Shown: positions 1 through 6,769 of the stretch, piece after piece | Layout: the number at the start of each line of letters is the position of its first letter | How positions within the stretch are numbered: the stretch's first letter is position 1 | Assembly (NCBI GenBank): GCA_016186095.1 | Contig: JACPMG010000020.1 | Location: 1 to 32,087 of the forward strand | DNA from: Candidatus Sungiibacteriota bacterium | GTDB taxonomy: Bacteria > Patescibacteriota > Minisyncoccia > Sungbacterales > HO2-52-23 | Direction: 5' to 3' | Length of the DNA: 32,087 bases | Notes under the pieces: model-generated | Seen by the model: only the letters and a program-made list of their open reading frames with translations | What the model was told of the DNA's origin: nothing | Databases searched by the model: none | Translations under genes and position numbers: made by a program

Positions 1-270
1 GTATCCTGCCACATCTAGTTTTTGAGTCGGACTCTGCGTCCCGATGCCCACGTTTCCTTGGTCCACGATCAATCCGTAACTGGCCCCACCCGTATTTAAA
101 ATCAACCCACCGGTCTTGGTTTGCCCTTGAGAACCAACGTGTAAAGGCGCCGGAGTATTTGCTCCGGGAGGAGGAGACGAGGGTTCGGTAAAGCCCAAGG
201 CTAAATTAGCTAAAAATAAAAGTATGGCTAGAAATAATAATTTGCTAAAATTTGTTTTGAAATTGGCCAT
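1..270 (-). CDS. Secreted tail-fibre-like protein, N-terminal part (cut by window edge)
   Basis: The first 90 codons of a gene running off the left edge. It starts with a basic stretch and a hydrophobic segment typical of a signal peptide or N-terminal anchor (MANFKTNFSKLLFLAILLFL). Next comes a proline-rich stretch (EPSSPPPGANTPAPLHVGS) and a GNVGIGTxxPxxKLDV motif, a short repeat seen in phage tail-fibre-like and CPR surface proteins. It is a close paralogue of the next gene (354-1355): both share the same order of signal, Pro-rich stretch, GGLxLNTGGASYGLIV and GNVGIGT. The pair looks like a tandem duplication. A surface or secreted role is inferred; no enzymatic domain is seen. Confidence 0.75.
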   Translation of the reverse strand, partial: MANFKTNFSKLLFLAILLFLANLALGFTEPSSPPPGANTPAPLHVGSQGQTKTGGLILNTGGASYGLIVDQGNVGIGTQSPTQKLDVAGY

Positions 271-353
271 GTATTGATTGTGTGACCGTTTTTTTATGGT
301 ACAGCGGTGATACGATTTTACTGCCGAAGCACCATCTTGTATACGTGGTTCAT

Positions 354-1355
354 TTACCAGTAAATAATAATTCGCCCCGCGGCCCCACTGCCGCCAAGGC
401 CGGCAGGGCCGGTTTGGTCAACCGTTCCGCCGCCGCCGCCACCGCCGCCAGGAGCAGCACCAGCGCTTCCGGGATTTGCAGTATTTCCCTGACCTCCTGC
501 TCCGCCCGCGCCACCAAGTCCTGCAGATCCGCCCCTACCTCCAGCTAAAGATATAGCTGTTTCTCCTGCTCCGCCAGGACTATTTACAGTAGCAGAACTT
601 GTTCCGCCGGCTCCTCCCGTTGCCGAGCCGGAATCACTAATGCCGAGCCCTCTTCCGCCCCCGCCAGCACAAACCTGACCAAAACAACTTGTTGCCCCCG
701 CGGTTCCACTAAGGCCAACGTTTGAAGAACCTGCTCCGCCTGCACCGGCTGTTACCGTAACCGGGGAACCGGGAGTAACATTGATAATTTCTTTTGCGTA
801 AGCACCTCCCCCTCCACCGCCACCGCCTCGACTTCCGCCCCAAGATCCGCCTCCGCCTCCGCCTCCGCCTCCCCAAACCTCAACCATGACTTTAGTAACT
901 CCAGCCGGGACATTGAATGTTCCGCTGGAACCAAAAATTTGCCAATTGGGAACGCCGGTGTTGCTTAAACACTTTCCGCCTACAGCATCAGTGCAAATAT
1001 CTCCACTAGCATGAATCTGGCCCGATACATCTAATTTTTGAGTTGGGTTATTTATTCCAATCCCTAAGTTGCCGTCAAACACCACGTTCCCTCCTGTTAC
1101 TTGCAATTTGGCATTGGGGTTTAATGTTCCTATCCCCACGTTTCCGAATTGCACAATCAATCCGTAACTTGCCCCTCCGGTATTCAAAACCAGACCTCCG
1201 GACTTGGATTGACCGGATGACCCGACATGCAAAGGCGCGGGGGTATTTGCTCCGGGAGGAGGAGACGAGGGCTCGGAAAAGGCAAAAAGCTGGAGAGCGA
1301 AGAGTATTGAACCAAGGATTCCTAAAATTATACCCTGTTTTGTAAACTTGTTCAT
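354..1355 (-). CDS. Secreted glycine-rich tail-fibre-like protein
   Basis: 333 residues. Residues 1-27 form a signal peptide or membrane anchor. Residues 28-125 contain the Pro-rich stretch and two GNVGIGT/NLGIGI..P..KLxVxG repeats resembling short tail-fibre repeats. Residues 135-333 form a very glycine-rich domain (runs of 8-9 Gly, GGAGG and GGGRG motifs) opening with a FNVPAGVTKVMVEVWGGGG segment, typical of glycine-rich domains that fold as polyglycine or beta-rich sheets. The start is only 2 bp past the stop of the upstream gene at 1358, so the two are probably co-transcribed. It is paralogous to the partial gene at 1-270. A surface-exposed or attachment structure is likely, but this is inferred from architecture only. 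Confidence 0.8.
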   Translation of the reverse strand: MNKFTKQGIILGILGSILFALQLFAFSEPSSPPPGANTPAPLHVGSSGQSKSGGLVLNTGGASYGLIVQFGNVGIGTLNPNAKLQVTGGNVVFDGNLGIGINNPTQKLDVSGQIHASGDICTDAVGGKCLSNTGVPNWQIFGSSGTFNVPAGVTKVMVEVWGGGGGGGGGSWGGSRGGGGGGGGAYAKEIINVTPGSPVTVTAGAGGAGSSNVGLSGTAGATSCFGQVCAGGGGRGLGISDSGSATGGAGGTSSATVNSPGGAGETAISLAGGRGGSAGLGGAGGAGGQGNTANPGSAGAAPGGGGGGGGTVDQTGPAGLGGSGAAGRIIIYW

Positions 1356-1357
1356 TT

Positions 1358-2215
1358 TTATGGTGTTACCTCTTTAAATACCGGTTGTGGCAGATCTTTT
1401 TCGTCATTATCCGTTGAAGAAACACAGCCTCCATCAGCCGGATAGTCAGTTTTCCCATCGTTGTCGTTATCAATTCCGTCTTGGCATTGCGGAGTAACCG
1501 TACATACGCCATTAAGGCATAACAGGCCGGTCTGGCATTGGCTATTTGATGCGCATCCGCCGCCTGATCCGGATACACAGACGTTGTTTTGACAGATATT
1601 ACTCTGACAATCCGGATTTTGAGTACAACTTGATCCGGTTGGCTGCGGTTCTGGCGGCGCAGTACAGCCGTCGCCAGTTCCGACAACGCCATAGTTGGTC
1701 CCTTTGAAATGAACCCATCCCATCACATCCGACCCCCAAGCATAGCCATCCCAGTTGCATCCGCTCGCAATAACTCCATAATTTGTTCCTTTCAGATGAA
1801 TCCATCCGTCCCAGCCGTCACTCCTCGTTGCTCCGCTGCAATTACCGTTAACTGTTCCGGCGCATGCCCGCGCCCAGCCGCTGATTTCGCCAGTTCCTCT
1901 ATTCATTCGGGGGGCACAAGGCGAGGACGGACATCCGGAGCTCTCATTAAAACTTACCCATCCCACGTTTTCGGACCAAGCATATCCGGAGATATTTCCG
2001 TTATTGGCCACCTTTACTCCGTAGCTTGTCGTTGAGCCTTGATTAGTGTTGTTAAAACTTACCCATCCCACGTTTTCGGACCAAGCCCACCCGGAAACAT
2101 TATCCGAACCTGCTGCGAGAGAATTCTGGCCGTTTATATATAAAAAGGATATTACTAAAAGTATGAGAATAGAAGCGGTAAGAATAATGTTGTTTTTCGA
2201 CAGTAAATACCGCAT
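1358..2215 (-). CDS. Surface protein with WAWSENVGW repeats and cysteine-rich region
   Basis: 285 residues. An N-terminal hydrophobic helix (about residues 10-30) acts as signal or anchor. Two near-identical repeats (SGWAWSENVGWVSFN and SGYAWSENVGWVSFN) are followed by two diverged ones (SDGWDGWIHLKGTNYGV and GSDVMGWVHFKGTNYGV), each about 35-40 residues apart. A cysteine-rich stretch (about 190-245, spaced CxxNxxCxxNxCxxxxCV) and a C-terminal DGIDNDNDGKTDYPADGGC calcium-loop-like segment follow. The Trp-rich repeats recur in CPR secreted proteins. The aspartate-rich loop resembles thrombospondin type 3-like or EF-loop calcium sites (inferred). It probably heads a small operon with the glycine-rich gene. 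Confidence 0.75.
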   Translation of the reverse strand: MRYLLSKNNIILTASILILLVISFLYINGQNSLAAGSDNVSGWAWSENVGWVSFNNTNQGSTTSYGVKVANNGNISGYAWSENVGWVSFNESSGCPSSPCAPRMNRGTGEISGWARACAGTVNGNCSGATRSDGWDGWIHLKGTNYGVIASGCNWDGYAWGSDVMGWVHFKGTNYGVVGTGDGCTAPPEPQPTGSSCTQNPDCQSNICQNNVCVSGSGGGCASNSQCQTGLLCLNGVCTVTPQCQDGIDNDNDGKTDYPADGGCVSSTDNDEKDLPQPVFKEVTP

Positions 2216-2233
2216 GGCGATCTGAATTTAAGG

Positions 2234-2500
2234 CTATTTAGACGGCGAGGTTAGTTTATCAAGCACCGTTTCGGGAACCGGTCCGCCGTCTTTTGGGGCG
2301 GTTAATTTTTTAGTCACTTCTGCTGGCGCTGGCATCTCTTTTCCGGTGGGGGCGGTAAGCTTCTCAAGCAGCTGTTTTTCTGTTTCGGCGGATGGCGGCG
2401 CCTCTTTTTCTCCCGATTGGCGATAGTACACCAAAACGGCCGCCAACAGTCCTATGACAGCAGAAAACAATATGACGAAAAGGGTTTTTTTATTCTCCAC
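2234..2500 (-). CDS. Small single-pass membrane protein with LTAP-type repeats
   Basis: 88 residues from a GTG start. A longer reading from 2620 is open, but it would overlap the end of the upstream acyltransferase gene and prepend a peptide with no protein-like features. The GTG at 2500 places a short polar N-terminus before one transmembrane helix (about residues 7-26). The outer part carries three spaced copies of a short motif: LEKLTAPTG, TKKLTAPKD and LDKLTSPSK. The regular spacing suggests a repeated binding or structural peptide; I do not recognise the family. There is no clear SD for either start, so the start is uncertain. Confidence 0.55.
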   Translation of the reverse strand: MENKKTLFVILFSAVIGLLAAVLVYYRQSGEKEAPPSAETEKQLLEKLTAPTGKEMPAPAEVTKKLTAPKDGGPVPETVLDKLTSPSK

Positions 2501-2582
2501 GTCTTTCTTCAGTATATACCCTGCGGCTTGCGAGAGAAATATCCGTTTATACACATATACGCAGGAAATGGTTTCCGAAAAT

Positions 2583-4004
2583 TTAGAAGGTAATGCTTGT
2601 GTATAAAACCCCAGCCTCATCTTTGCCGAGCTGTTTTAATACGCGACCATCTGGGTCAATGACGGCGGAGATGCCACTTTTTAAAGCATGAATCACGTAG
2701 ATGTTATTTTCCAAAGCGCGCAAGCGTCCGGCCCGCAGCACTTCCTTAAAAGCAAGTCCGCTGGCAAAATCATCAGTATTGCCGCTGATTACTAGTAGGT
2801 TTGCCCCGTTTCGTTTGGCTTTCCTAGAAACTTGCGGCACAAATTCTTCACTGCAGAAAAGTACGCCGAAGGCAATCCCGTTTTTTAAAAAAAGGACCTG
2901 GTTGTCCCCATGAGTATATTGAGTGGTGAACTTTTTTAGTTTGGGCAGGAATTTTTCAGAGTATAAAGGGAAATACTCTACAAAAGGGAAAAGATACTCC
3001 TTGGAGGTCGTCTGTATTTCGCCTCCGGGCAGGGAAAGTACGCTCGTTTCATATTGTTGTCCGTCTCTTTTGATGGCTACCCCAAAAAGTACGGGCGAGT
3101 TTTTGGGCAGAAAATCCAGCTCTTCCCTGATTTTATTTTCCAAAATCTCTGCTTCCGCGGCCGGCTTCATATAATTGGCCGGAAGTACTATCAAGTCAGC
3201 ATCCGGTATTTTTTCTTTGGCCGTCGCCTCTTTGGTCTTCATATGCAATCTGCGATAATAATCTTTTTCCTCCGGGTGATAGTTAAAGAGGGACCCGGCC
3301 TGGATTATGGCTACGCTGAAAGTTCGCCCTGTTTTTACGGTCGAATTGTTTGCTCCGGCATAGATCATCCCGCCCGCGGAAAGCAAAATAAAAAGAAGAA
3401 AAGTCGTAAATAGGGGCGTCCATCTCCAAGTTTTTTCTTTATGGAGGATAAGATATTTTATGGATTCATACAGCGCCACGTTAAATAAGGCGATAAAAAA
3501 AGACAGCACATAGATGCCGCCTATTCTGGCGTAAACCCCCAGGGGTAGAAATTCAACCAGAGGTTCCCCTACCGATAGCCAGGCCAGGCCGAAGCTTAAT
3601 TTAGTCCTTAGAAATTCAAAACCGATCCAGGCCAGCGGCAGAAAAGTTATCCGGACCATGGGTTTTTTGAGTAAAGCAATACCTAGCCAAAGTAAAAAGA
3701 ACGCTATGACGGCAAGGGTCAGGACATAGAAAAATGTCACCAATAAAAGGAAAAATAGCTCGTCCCCGGCCGGCATTATTGACTGGACAGTGCGGAATCT
3801 TAACAAGGGGTAGGCCATGACGAGGCCGGTTATAACTACAAAAAATGCGCTTGCCCCAAGGGCCATTTTTTTGCCCATTTGATCTAGCGCGTAAATAAAA
3901 GGCAAGAGGGCAAAGAGCATCAGAAACCATAGCGATTGAATCCAAAAAGCAGCTCCCACCAGAAGCGACGAAGAAAATATTAAAAAGCCGTATTTTTTTG
4001 CCAT
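2583..4004 (-). CDS. lnt: Apolipoprotein N-acyltransferase-like membrane protein (catalytic Glu replaced)
   Basis: 473 residues, close to the usual ~500 of Lnt. Residues 1-215 contain about six to seven transmembrane helices, including the family stretch WIGFEFLRTK..GLAWLSVGEPL. Residues 228-473 are a nitrilase/CN-hydrolase domain outside the membrane. Lnt adds the third acyl chain to lipoproteins using a Glu-Lys-Cys triad. Here the Lys (TSKEYLFPF, K335) and Cys (VLFCSEEF, C384) are in place, as is Glu343 of the PFxEY motif. The Glu expected in the LxxPE motif is missing: the sequence reads DLIVLPANYMK (A276). I re-read these codons (GTA CTT CCG GCC AAT). Either it is inactive, uses another residue, or has a changed role. 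A candidate lipoprotein substrate is encoded at 19498-20022. Confidence 0.85.
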   Translation of the reverse strand: MAKKYGFLIFSSSLLVGAAFWIQSLWFLMLFALLPFIYALDQMGKKMALGASAFFVVITGLVMAYPLLRFRTVQSIMPAGDELFFLLLVTFFYVLTLAVIAFFLLWLGIALLKKPMVRITFLPLAWIGFEFLRTKLSFGLAWLSVGEPLVEFLPLGVYARIGGIYVLSFFIALFNVALYESIKYLILHKEKTWRWTPLFTTFLLFILLSAGGMIYAGANNSTVKTGRTFSVAIIQAGSLFNYHPEEKDYYRRLHMKTKEATAKEKIPDADLIVLPANYMKPAAEAEILENKIREELDFLPKNSPVLFGVAIKRDGQQYETSVLSLPGGEIQTTSKEYLFPFVEYFPLYSEKFLPKLKKFTTQYTHGDNQVLFLKNGIAFGVLFCSEEFVPQVSRKAKRNGANLLVISGNTDDFASGLAFKEVLRAGRLRALENNIYVIHALKSGISAVIDPDGRVLKQLGKDEAGVLYTSITF

Positions 4005-4071
4005 TTACCCTGTTATCTTAATAGATTTTCCGTCAGAAATAAACTTTAAAAATATGTGGATAACGGAATAT

Positions 4072-4100
4072 TTGTACAAAAATGATTAAAGAGATAAAAT
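4072..4100 (+). promoter_or_regulatory. Sigma70-type promoter for HU gene
   Basis: TTGTAC at 4072-4077, a 17-bp spacer and TAAAAT at 4095-4100. Transcription would start about 40 bp before the HU start codon. No SD is visible before that ATG. Confidence 0.55.
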
Positions 4101-4146
4101 AGGCTTAAATAGGCCGCAAAGGTCGTTCAACTTAAACTCAAAATTT

Positions 4147-4419
4147 ATGCATAAAATGGATCTTGTGGACGCGGTCCACGAAAAAATGGGCGGCACTAAA
4201 AAAATCGCCGAGGATGCCGTGGATACGGTATTTGATACTATCGCTAAAGCGCTTGGAAAGGGCGAGGAGGTTTTAATCTCCGGTTTTGGCCTGTTTTTCC
4301 CCAAAAAGCGTTCGGCCCGAGCCGGAGTAAACCCCCGCACAGGGCAGAAAATTCAGATTGCCGAAACCATAACTCCTAAATTCCGTGCCGGGAAAAGCCT
4401 TAAGGAGGCGGTAAAATAA
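4147..4419 (+). CDS. hup: HU family DNA-binding protein
   Basis: 90 residues, the standard HU length. It opens MHKMDLVDAVHEKMGG, matching the HU N-terminal dimerisation helix. It carries the DNA-binding arm signature GFGLFFPKKRSARAGVNPRTG (quoted in part: RSARAGVNPRTGQ) at about residues 45-67, and the C-terminal strand-helix FRAGKSLKEAVK. HU bends and coats DNA as a dimer. The first ATG fits HU alignments better than the internal ATG at codon 4. It is monocistronic, between its own promoter (4072-4100) and a strong terminator (4428-4475). No SD is present, as for several other core genes here. Confidence 0.95.
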   Translation: MHKMDLVDAVHEKMGGTKKIAEDAVDTVFDTIAKALGKGEEVLISGFGLFFPKKRSARAGVNPRTGQKIQIAETITPKFRAGKSLKEAVK

Positions 4420-4427
4420 TTGTATTT

Positions 4428-4475
4428 CAATCAAAAATCCGCCCCGAGCTTGTTTAATGGGCGGATTTTTGATTG
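4428..4475 (+). terminator. Intrinsic terminator after HU gene
   Basis: A perfect 17-bp inverted repeat (4428-4444 and 4459-4475) with a 14-base loop. The arms contain CCGCCC/GGGCGG flanked by A and T runs, so it can stop transcription from either side. Confidence 0.85.
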
Positions 4476-4500
4476 CTCGGAAGCGGGTTATGCCACGATG

Positions 4501-4537
4501 TTACTGCGTCCTTCCGAAGCTCTTCAGAGCGAAGGAG
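4501..4537. repeat. Small palindromic repeat (TTACTGCGTCC...GAAGGAGGA family), copy 1
   Basis: The segment TTACTGCGTCCTTCCGAAGC continues to GAGCGAAGGAGGA. It folds as TCCTTC/GAAGGA enclosing GCTCT/AGAGC. A related copy lies at 7914-7949 in the rplJ leader with the same TTACTGCGTCC opening and GCGAAGGAGGA ending, so this is a dispersed palindromic repeat. The rest of 4476-4600 holds no convincing gene. Confidence 0.6.
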
Positions 4538-4600
4538 GAGAACCTGTTTTGAGAAAAATAAAATACCGCTGGCAGGGCCATGCGGATGATATAGATTATA

Positions 4601-4981
4601 CTATAGAGTATGAGAATTAGTTCCAAAATCCCAGAATCCGTCTTTCTCGGGGTCAAATCTTTTTACAGCGACCTTCAGATCGGGGACTCTGCGCCATTCA
4701 TTCATGACGGCGACGAAACGGCACCCGAGGTTTTTAGCTAGACGTCTTCTGACTTCCAGAGTTCTTGCTGGTTTTTCAAACAGGATTTCAACAATAATAA
4801 AAATGGGGACATTTCCAGACCCTATAGTCGGATCTTTTGGAAACGAAAAGGACGTATTGGTGCCTCGTAAGTTGAGCTCGGGAGTTGCCCGAAAAGCTTC
4901 GCTTAAGGCGGCCTCTATTTTCTCGATTTTGGCATCCTCAAAATCATCGGGGTTGAGGTTATAGACCACAACATGAGGCAT
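4601..4981 (-). CDS. Tautomerase-like small protein of unknown role
   Basis: 126 residues. The start at 4981 is fixed by an excellent SD: AAGGAGG ends 5 bases before this ATG. An ATG 15 bases upstream lies next to the SD itself and would translate it. After cleavage of Met the protein begins with Pro (MPHVVVYNL), and it contains a strand-helix pattern (IPIFIIVEILFEKPARTLEVRRRLAK-like, here about residues 65-90). Pro-1 and this layout resemble the tautomerase/4-oxalocrotonate tautomerase and DUF1904 folds, where Pro-1 is the catalytic base. That link is by pattern only. It is convergent with the HU gene, with the HU terminator between them. Confidence 0.7.
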   Translation of the reverse strand: MPHVVVYNLNPDDFEDAKIEKIEAALSEAFRATPELNLRGTNTSFSFPKDPTIGSGNVPIFIIVEILFEKPARTLEVRRRLAKNLGCRFVAVMNEWRRVPDLKVAVKRFDPEKDGFWDFGTNSHTL

Positions 4982-5009
4982 GTTACCCTCCTTCAAGGAT
5001 ACTGAAACA

Positions 5010-5037
5010 AAAGTACCTCATTCGCAGTATTTTGCAA
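5010..5037 (-). promoter_or_regulatory. Possible promoter of the tautomerase-like gene
   Basis: On the minus strand, TTGCAA (5032-5037), a 16-bp spacer and TACTTT (5010-5015), about 29 bp before the start codon. The -10 box is weak. Confidence 0.35.
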
Positions 5038-5049
5038 GAAAACGGAAAA

Positions 5050-5120
5050 GCGGGTGAACGGAATCGAACCGTCGTCTGCTCCTTGGAAGGGAGCCATAAT
5101 AGCCACTATACGACACCCGC
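5050..5120 (-). tRNA. tRNA-Gly (TCC)
   Basis: A 71-base cloverleaf. Acceptor arms are GCGGGTG (5' end at 5120) and CACCCGC. The anticodon loop is CTTCCAA with anticodon TCC, and the T arm contains GGTTCGATTCC. CCA is not encoded. It lies 12 bp from tRNA-Pro in the same direction, so the two are probably co-transcribed. Confidence 0.95.
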
Positions 5121-5132
5121 ATTAATATTTTT

Positions 5133-5202
5133 CGGGCCGCTGGGAATCGAACCCAGTCTACCTGCTCCCAAAGCAGGCGTACTACCGGTATACTACGGCC
5201 CG
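5133..5202 (-). tRNA. tRNA-Pro (TGG)
   Basis: Acceptor arms are CGGGCCG (5' end at 5202) and CGGCCCG. The anticodon arm is CCTGC-TTTGGGA-GCAGG (anticodon TGG), and the T arm contains GGGTTCGATTCCC. CCA is not encoded. Confidence 0.95.
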
Positions 5203-5207
5203 CCTTC

Positions 5208-5259
5208 GCTCGCTGTAGCGAGCTACGACGGGCAAGGCCCGCATGCTCGCAAAGGCGAG
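5208..5259. repeat. Three adjacent mini-hairpins between yraN and tRNA-Pro
   Basis: GCTCGCT-GT-AGCGAGC (5208-5223), CGGGC-AAG-GCCCG (5229-5241) and CTCGC-AAAG-GCGAG (5246-5259) follow one another. They look like a REP-type cluster at a gene junction. No T run follows, so they are not obvious terminators. Confidence 0.5.
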
Positions 5260-5260
5260 T

Positions 5261-5291
5261 GTTTCATGTTTTTCGTTTCACGAAGTTTCAC
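5261..5291. repeat. Heptamer array GTTTCAC-type
   Basis: Units GTTTCAT, GTTTTTC and GTTTCAC, then GAA and another GTTTCAC, ending next to the yraN stop codon. It is one of several seven-base-period arrays in the window. Confidence 0.55.
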
Positions 5292-5293
5292 GA

Positions 5294-5677
5294 TTAATAG
5301 TACTTCTCCCAAAGAATATTCTCAAGATGCTCAATCTTATAATTTTCTGAATTATCTACTTTAATAAAGATACCATCAGCTTGCCACTCTTTATCTTCTA
5401 AGTTTTTCTCAATTAGGTAAAGCTCACAGATCCTTCTTAAATTTCTTCTTTTCTTTTCATTAATACTTAGCTGAATTGGAAAGTTTGTTTCATGTTTTAC
5501 ATCTCGTGTTTTAACTTCAAAAAAAAAGAGTTTTCCGTTTTTCTCTCCGACCAAATCAATTTCCCCGATGTTCTTAATCCGATAGTTTCTATCAAGAATC
5601 CGATAGCCTTTATTTAGCAAGAAATTTTCAGCTTCTTTTTCTCCAAGGTCTCCAAATTTTCTTTTTATGCTCGGCAT
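5294..5677 (-). CDS. yraN: YraN family nuclease-like protein (UPF0102)
   Basis: 127 residues, typical for the family. It shows the order GDLGEKEAENFLLNKGYRIL, then RNYRIKNIGEIDLVGE, then LFFFEVKTRD. These are the E, D and ExK positions of a restriction-endonuclease-like fold (GEIDLV at about 37-42, EVKTR at about 53-57). The cellular role of YraN is poorly defined; a DNA-processing role is proposed for the fold. No SD precedes the ATG. The gene lies between tRNA genes on the same strand. Confidence 0.9.
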   Translation of the reverse strand: MPSIKRKFGDLGEKEAENFLLNKGYRILDRNYRIKNIGEIDLVGEKNGKLFFFEVKTRDVKHETNFPIQLSINEKKRRNLRRICELYLIEKNLEDKEWQADGIFIKVDNSENYKIEHLENILWEKYY

Positions 5678-5764
5678 TTATGTTAAACCGTAGTGTTCCA
5701 CGGGAAACAGTCCGATAGAATTATACTATTGTCCGTTATGTCCTTTTATTTCTATAGGACAAAG

Positions 5765-5822
5765 TGGGCGACGTTGGGATCGAACCAACGGCCTTTCGCA
5801 TGTGAAGCGAACGTTCGTCCCC
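5765..5822 (-). tRNA. tRNA-Val (CAC)-like gene lacking the D arm (relic or minimal tRNA)
   Basis: Complete anticodon arm TTCGC-TTCACAT-GCGAA (anticodon CAC), a 5-base variable region, T arm GTTGG-TTCGATC-CCAAC and 3' acceptor strand GTCGCCC. The 5' half is abnormal. GGGGAC (5817-5822) can pair with GTC-CCC of the acceptor if one G bulges, and only about 5 bases join it to the anticodon stem, so the whole D arm is missing. A normal tRNA-Val with the same anticodon lies 27 bp upstream on the same strand, so this copy may be a decayed duplicate. Confidence 0.6.
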
Positions 5823-5951
5823 GGGATTCTTTTATTTCGAATATAAAATGGGCGGCACAGGTATCGAACCTGTGGCCTTTGCAATGTGAATGCAACGCTC
5901 TACCACTGAGCTAGCCGCCCATTTTATATTCGGTTTTAAAAGTAGAATCCC
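5823..5951. repeat. Inverted repeat wrapping tRNA-Val
   Basis: CGAATATAAAATGGGCGGC (5838-5856) is the exact complement of 5914-5932. The tRNA acceptor stem therefore continues outward as 19 unbroken base pairs. Further out, GGGATTC (5823-5829) pairs with GAATCCC (5945-5951). Confidence 0.8.
5849..5920 (-). tRNA. tRNA-Val (CAC)
   Basis: Complete cloverleaf. Acceptor GGGCGGC/GCCGCCC, D arm TAGCTCAGTGGTAGAGC, anticodon arm TTGCA-TTCACAT-TGCAA (anticodon CAC) and T arm CACAGGTTCGATACCTGTG. CCA is not encoded. Flanking bases extend the acceptor helix by 12 perfect pairs, which is unusual for a precursor that must be cut by RNase P and a 3' nuclease. Confidence 0.95.
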
Positions 5952-5976
5952 GCGAAAAGATAGACAATCTTTTCGC
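5952..5976. repeat. Hairpin upstream of tRNA-Val
   Basis: A 10-bp perfect stem, GCGAAAAGAT and ATCTTTTCGC, around the loop AGACA. It directly abuts the outer arm of the tRNA-Val inverted repeat. Confidence 0.6.
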
Positions 5977-6044
5977 CCACTTCACTAATCGTCCCTATAA
6001 ATCACCTAACCATTTTACTATCTTTTAGGCCTTAAATCAATCAT

Positions 6045-6075
6045 AAAACCGTCCCGCTTGAAGCGGGACAGTTTT
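6045..6075 (-). terminator. Intrinsic terminator after the wHTH-nucleotidyltransferase gene
   Basis: GTCCCGCTT (6051-6059) pairs with AAGCGGGAC (6061-6069), flanked by AAAAC/GTTTT. On the minus strand the stem is followed by GGTTTTATG. It starts 5 bp past the stop codon. Confidence 0.75.
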
Positions 6076-6079
6076 AATC

Positions 6080-6721
6080 CTATATATGCAATTTGTTTAT
6101 CAGTTTTTCGTGCGGATACTCAAGGATATCCCGCAGAAACCTGTCATACATATCCAAGCGGTATTTAAATTCTTTGGTATCCATTACCGTATATTGCAGG
6201 GGGCGGCCAAGCTCTGATTCTACCTTGCTCAAGAAATTCTCCAATTTTCCTCTTTTGATTGCGTCGCCGACAATAAAAAGATCGGTTCTGGAATTATCAT
6301 TGTTTATAAATACGCCCGCGAGTATGGCAAGCTTCACTTTGCCAAGGCCGTTAATCTGATGATGCAGTTTTTTTCTTGAGGCGACTGAAGCTTTGGTTAT
6401 AAGATTTCGGAGTTCCGTGAGGAAGGGGAAGTCCTGATTAGCATAAAAAACCCGCGCTTTTTTGGTTTTATGGACAATAAGTGGGGGTTTTTTTCGAAAA
6501 CGGGACTTAGGGCGTACTTCGTATTGAATTCGCGCCAACTTGTTTTTTACGATTCCTAGCCGCAGGAGTTTTTTGAGCTCTGTCCGCGCAGAGCGCGCCC
6601 GCACTTGACTGCGTTCCATAAGTTCCTGAAAGGTGAACTCATACTCCGGATTACGCATAAAAGGACGCAAGATTTTGACTTTCGGAACGGATTCAAAAAG
6701 TTTTTCTAAAATTGCTTCCAT
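6080..6721 (-). CDS. Winged-helix protein with C-terminal nucleotidyltransferase-like domain
   Basis: 213 residues. Residues 10-75 form a winged-helix DNA-binding domain (YEFTFQELMERSQVRARSAR, then TELKKLLRLGIVKN). Residues 110-200 resemble the MNT-type nucleotidyltransferase fold found in minimal NTase/antitoxin proteins: strand KLAILAGVF, strand TDLFIVGD, helix KRGKLENFLSKVESELGR and TKEFKYRLDM. The usual GSxxxG...DxD active site is degenerate: AGVF replaces GS, and only one acidic residue of the pair is clear (TDLFIVGD). It may therefore be regulatory rather than catalytic. Similar two-domain proteins are frequent in CPR genomes (general knowledge). It has its own terminator. Confidence 0.7.
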   Translation of the reverse strand: MEAILEKLFESVPKVKILRPFMRNPEYEFTFQELMERSQVRARSARTELKKLLRLGIVKNKLARIQYEVRPKSRFRKKPPLIVHKTKKARVFYANQDFPFLTELRNLITKASVASRKKLHHQINGLGKVKLAILAGVFINNDNSRTDLFIVGDAIKRGKLENFLSKVESELGRPLQYTVMDTKEFKYRLDMYDRFLRDILEYPHEKLINKLHI

Positions 6722-6769
6722 ATAATTTTATACTCTACCCTTACGGCTGGACGATAGTTTTGTCCGGCG

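Noticed and set aside
4420-4620. 66-codon open frame after the HU gene
   Set aside because: It runs through the HU terminator and a palindromic repeat, has no SD, and resembles no protein.
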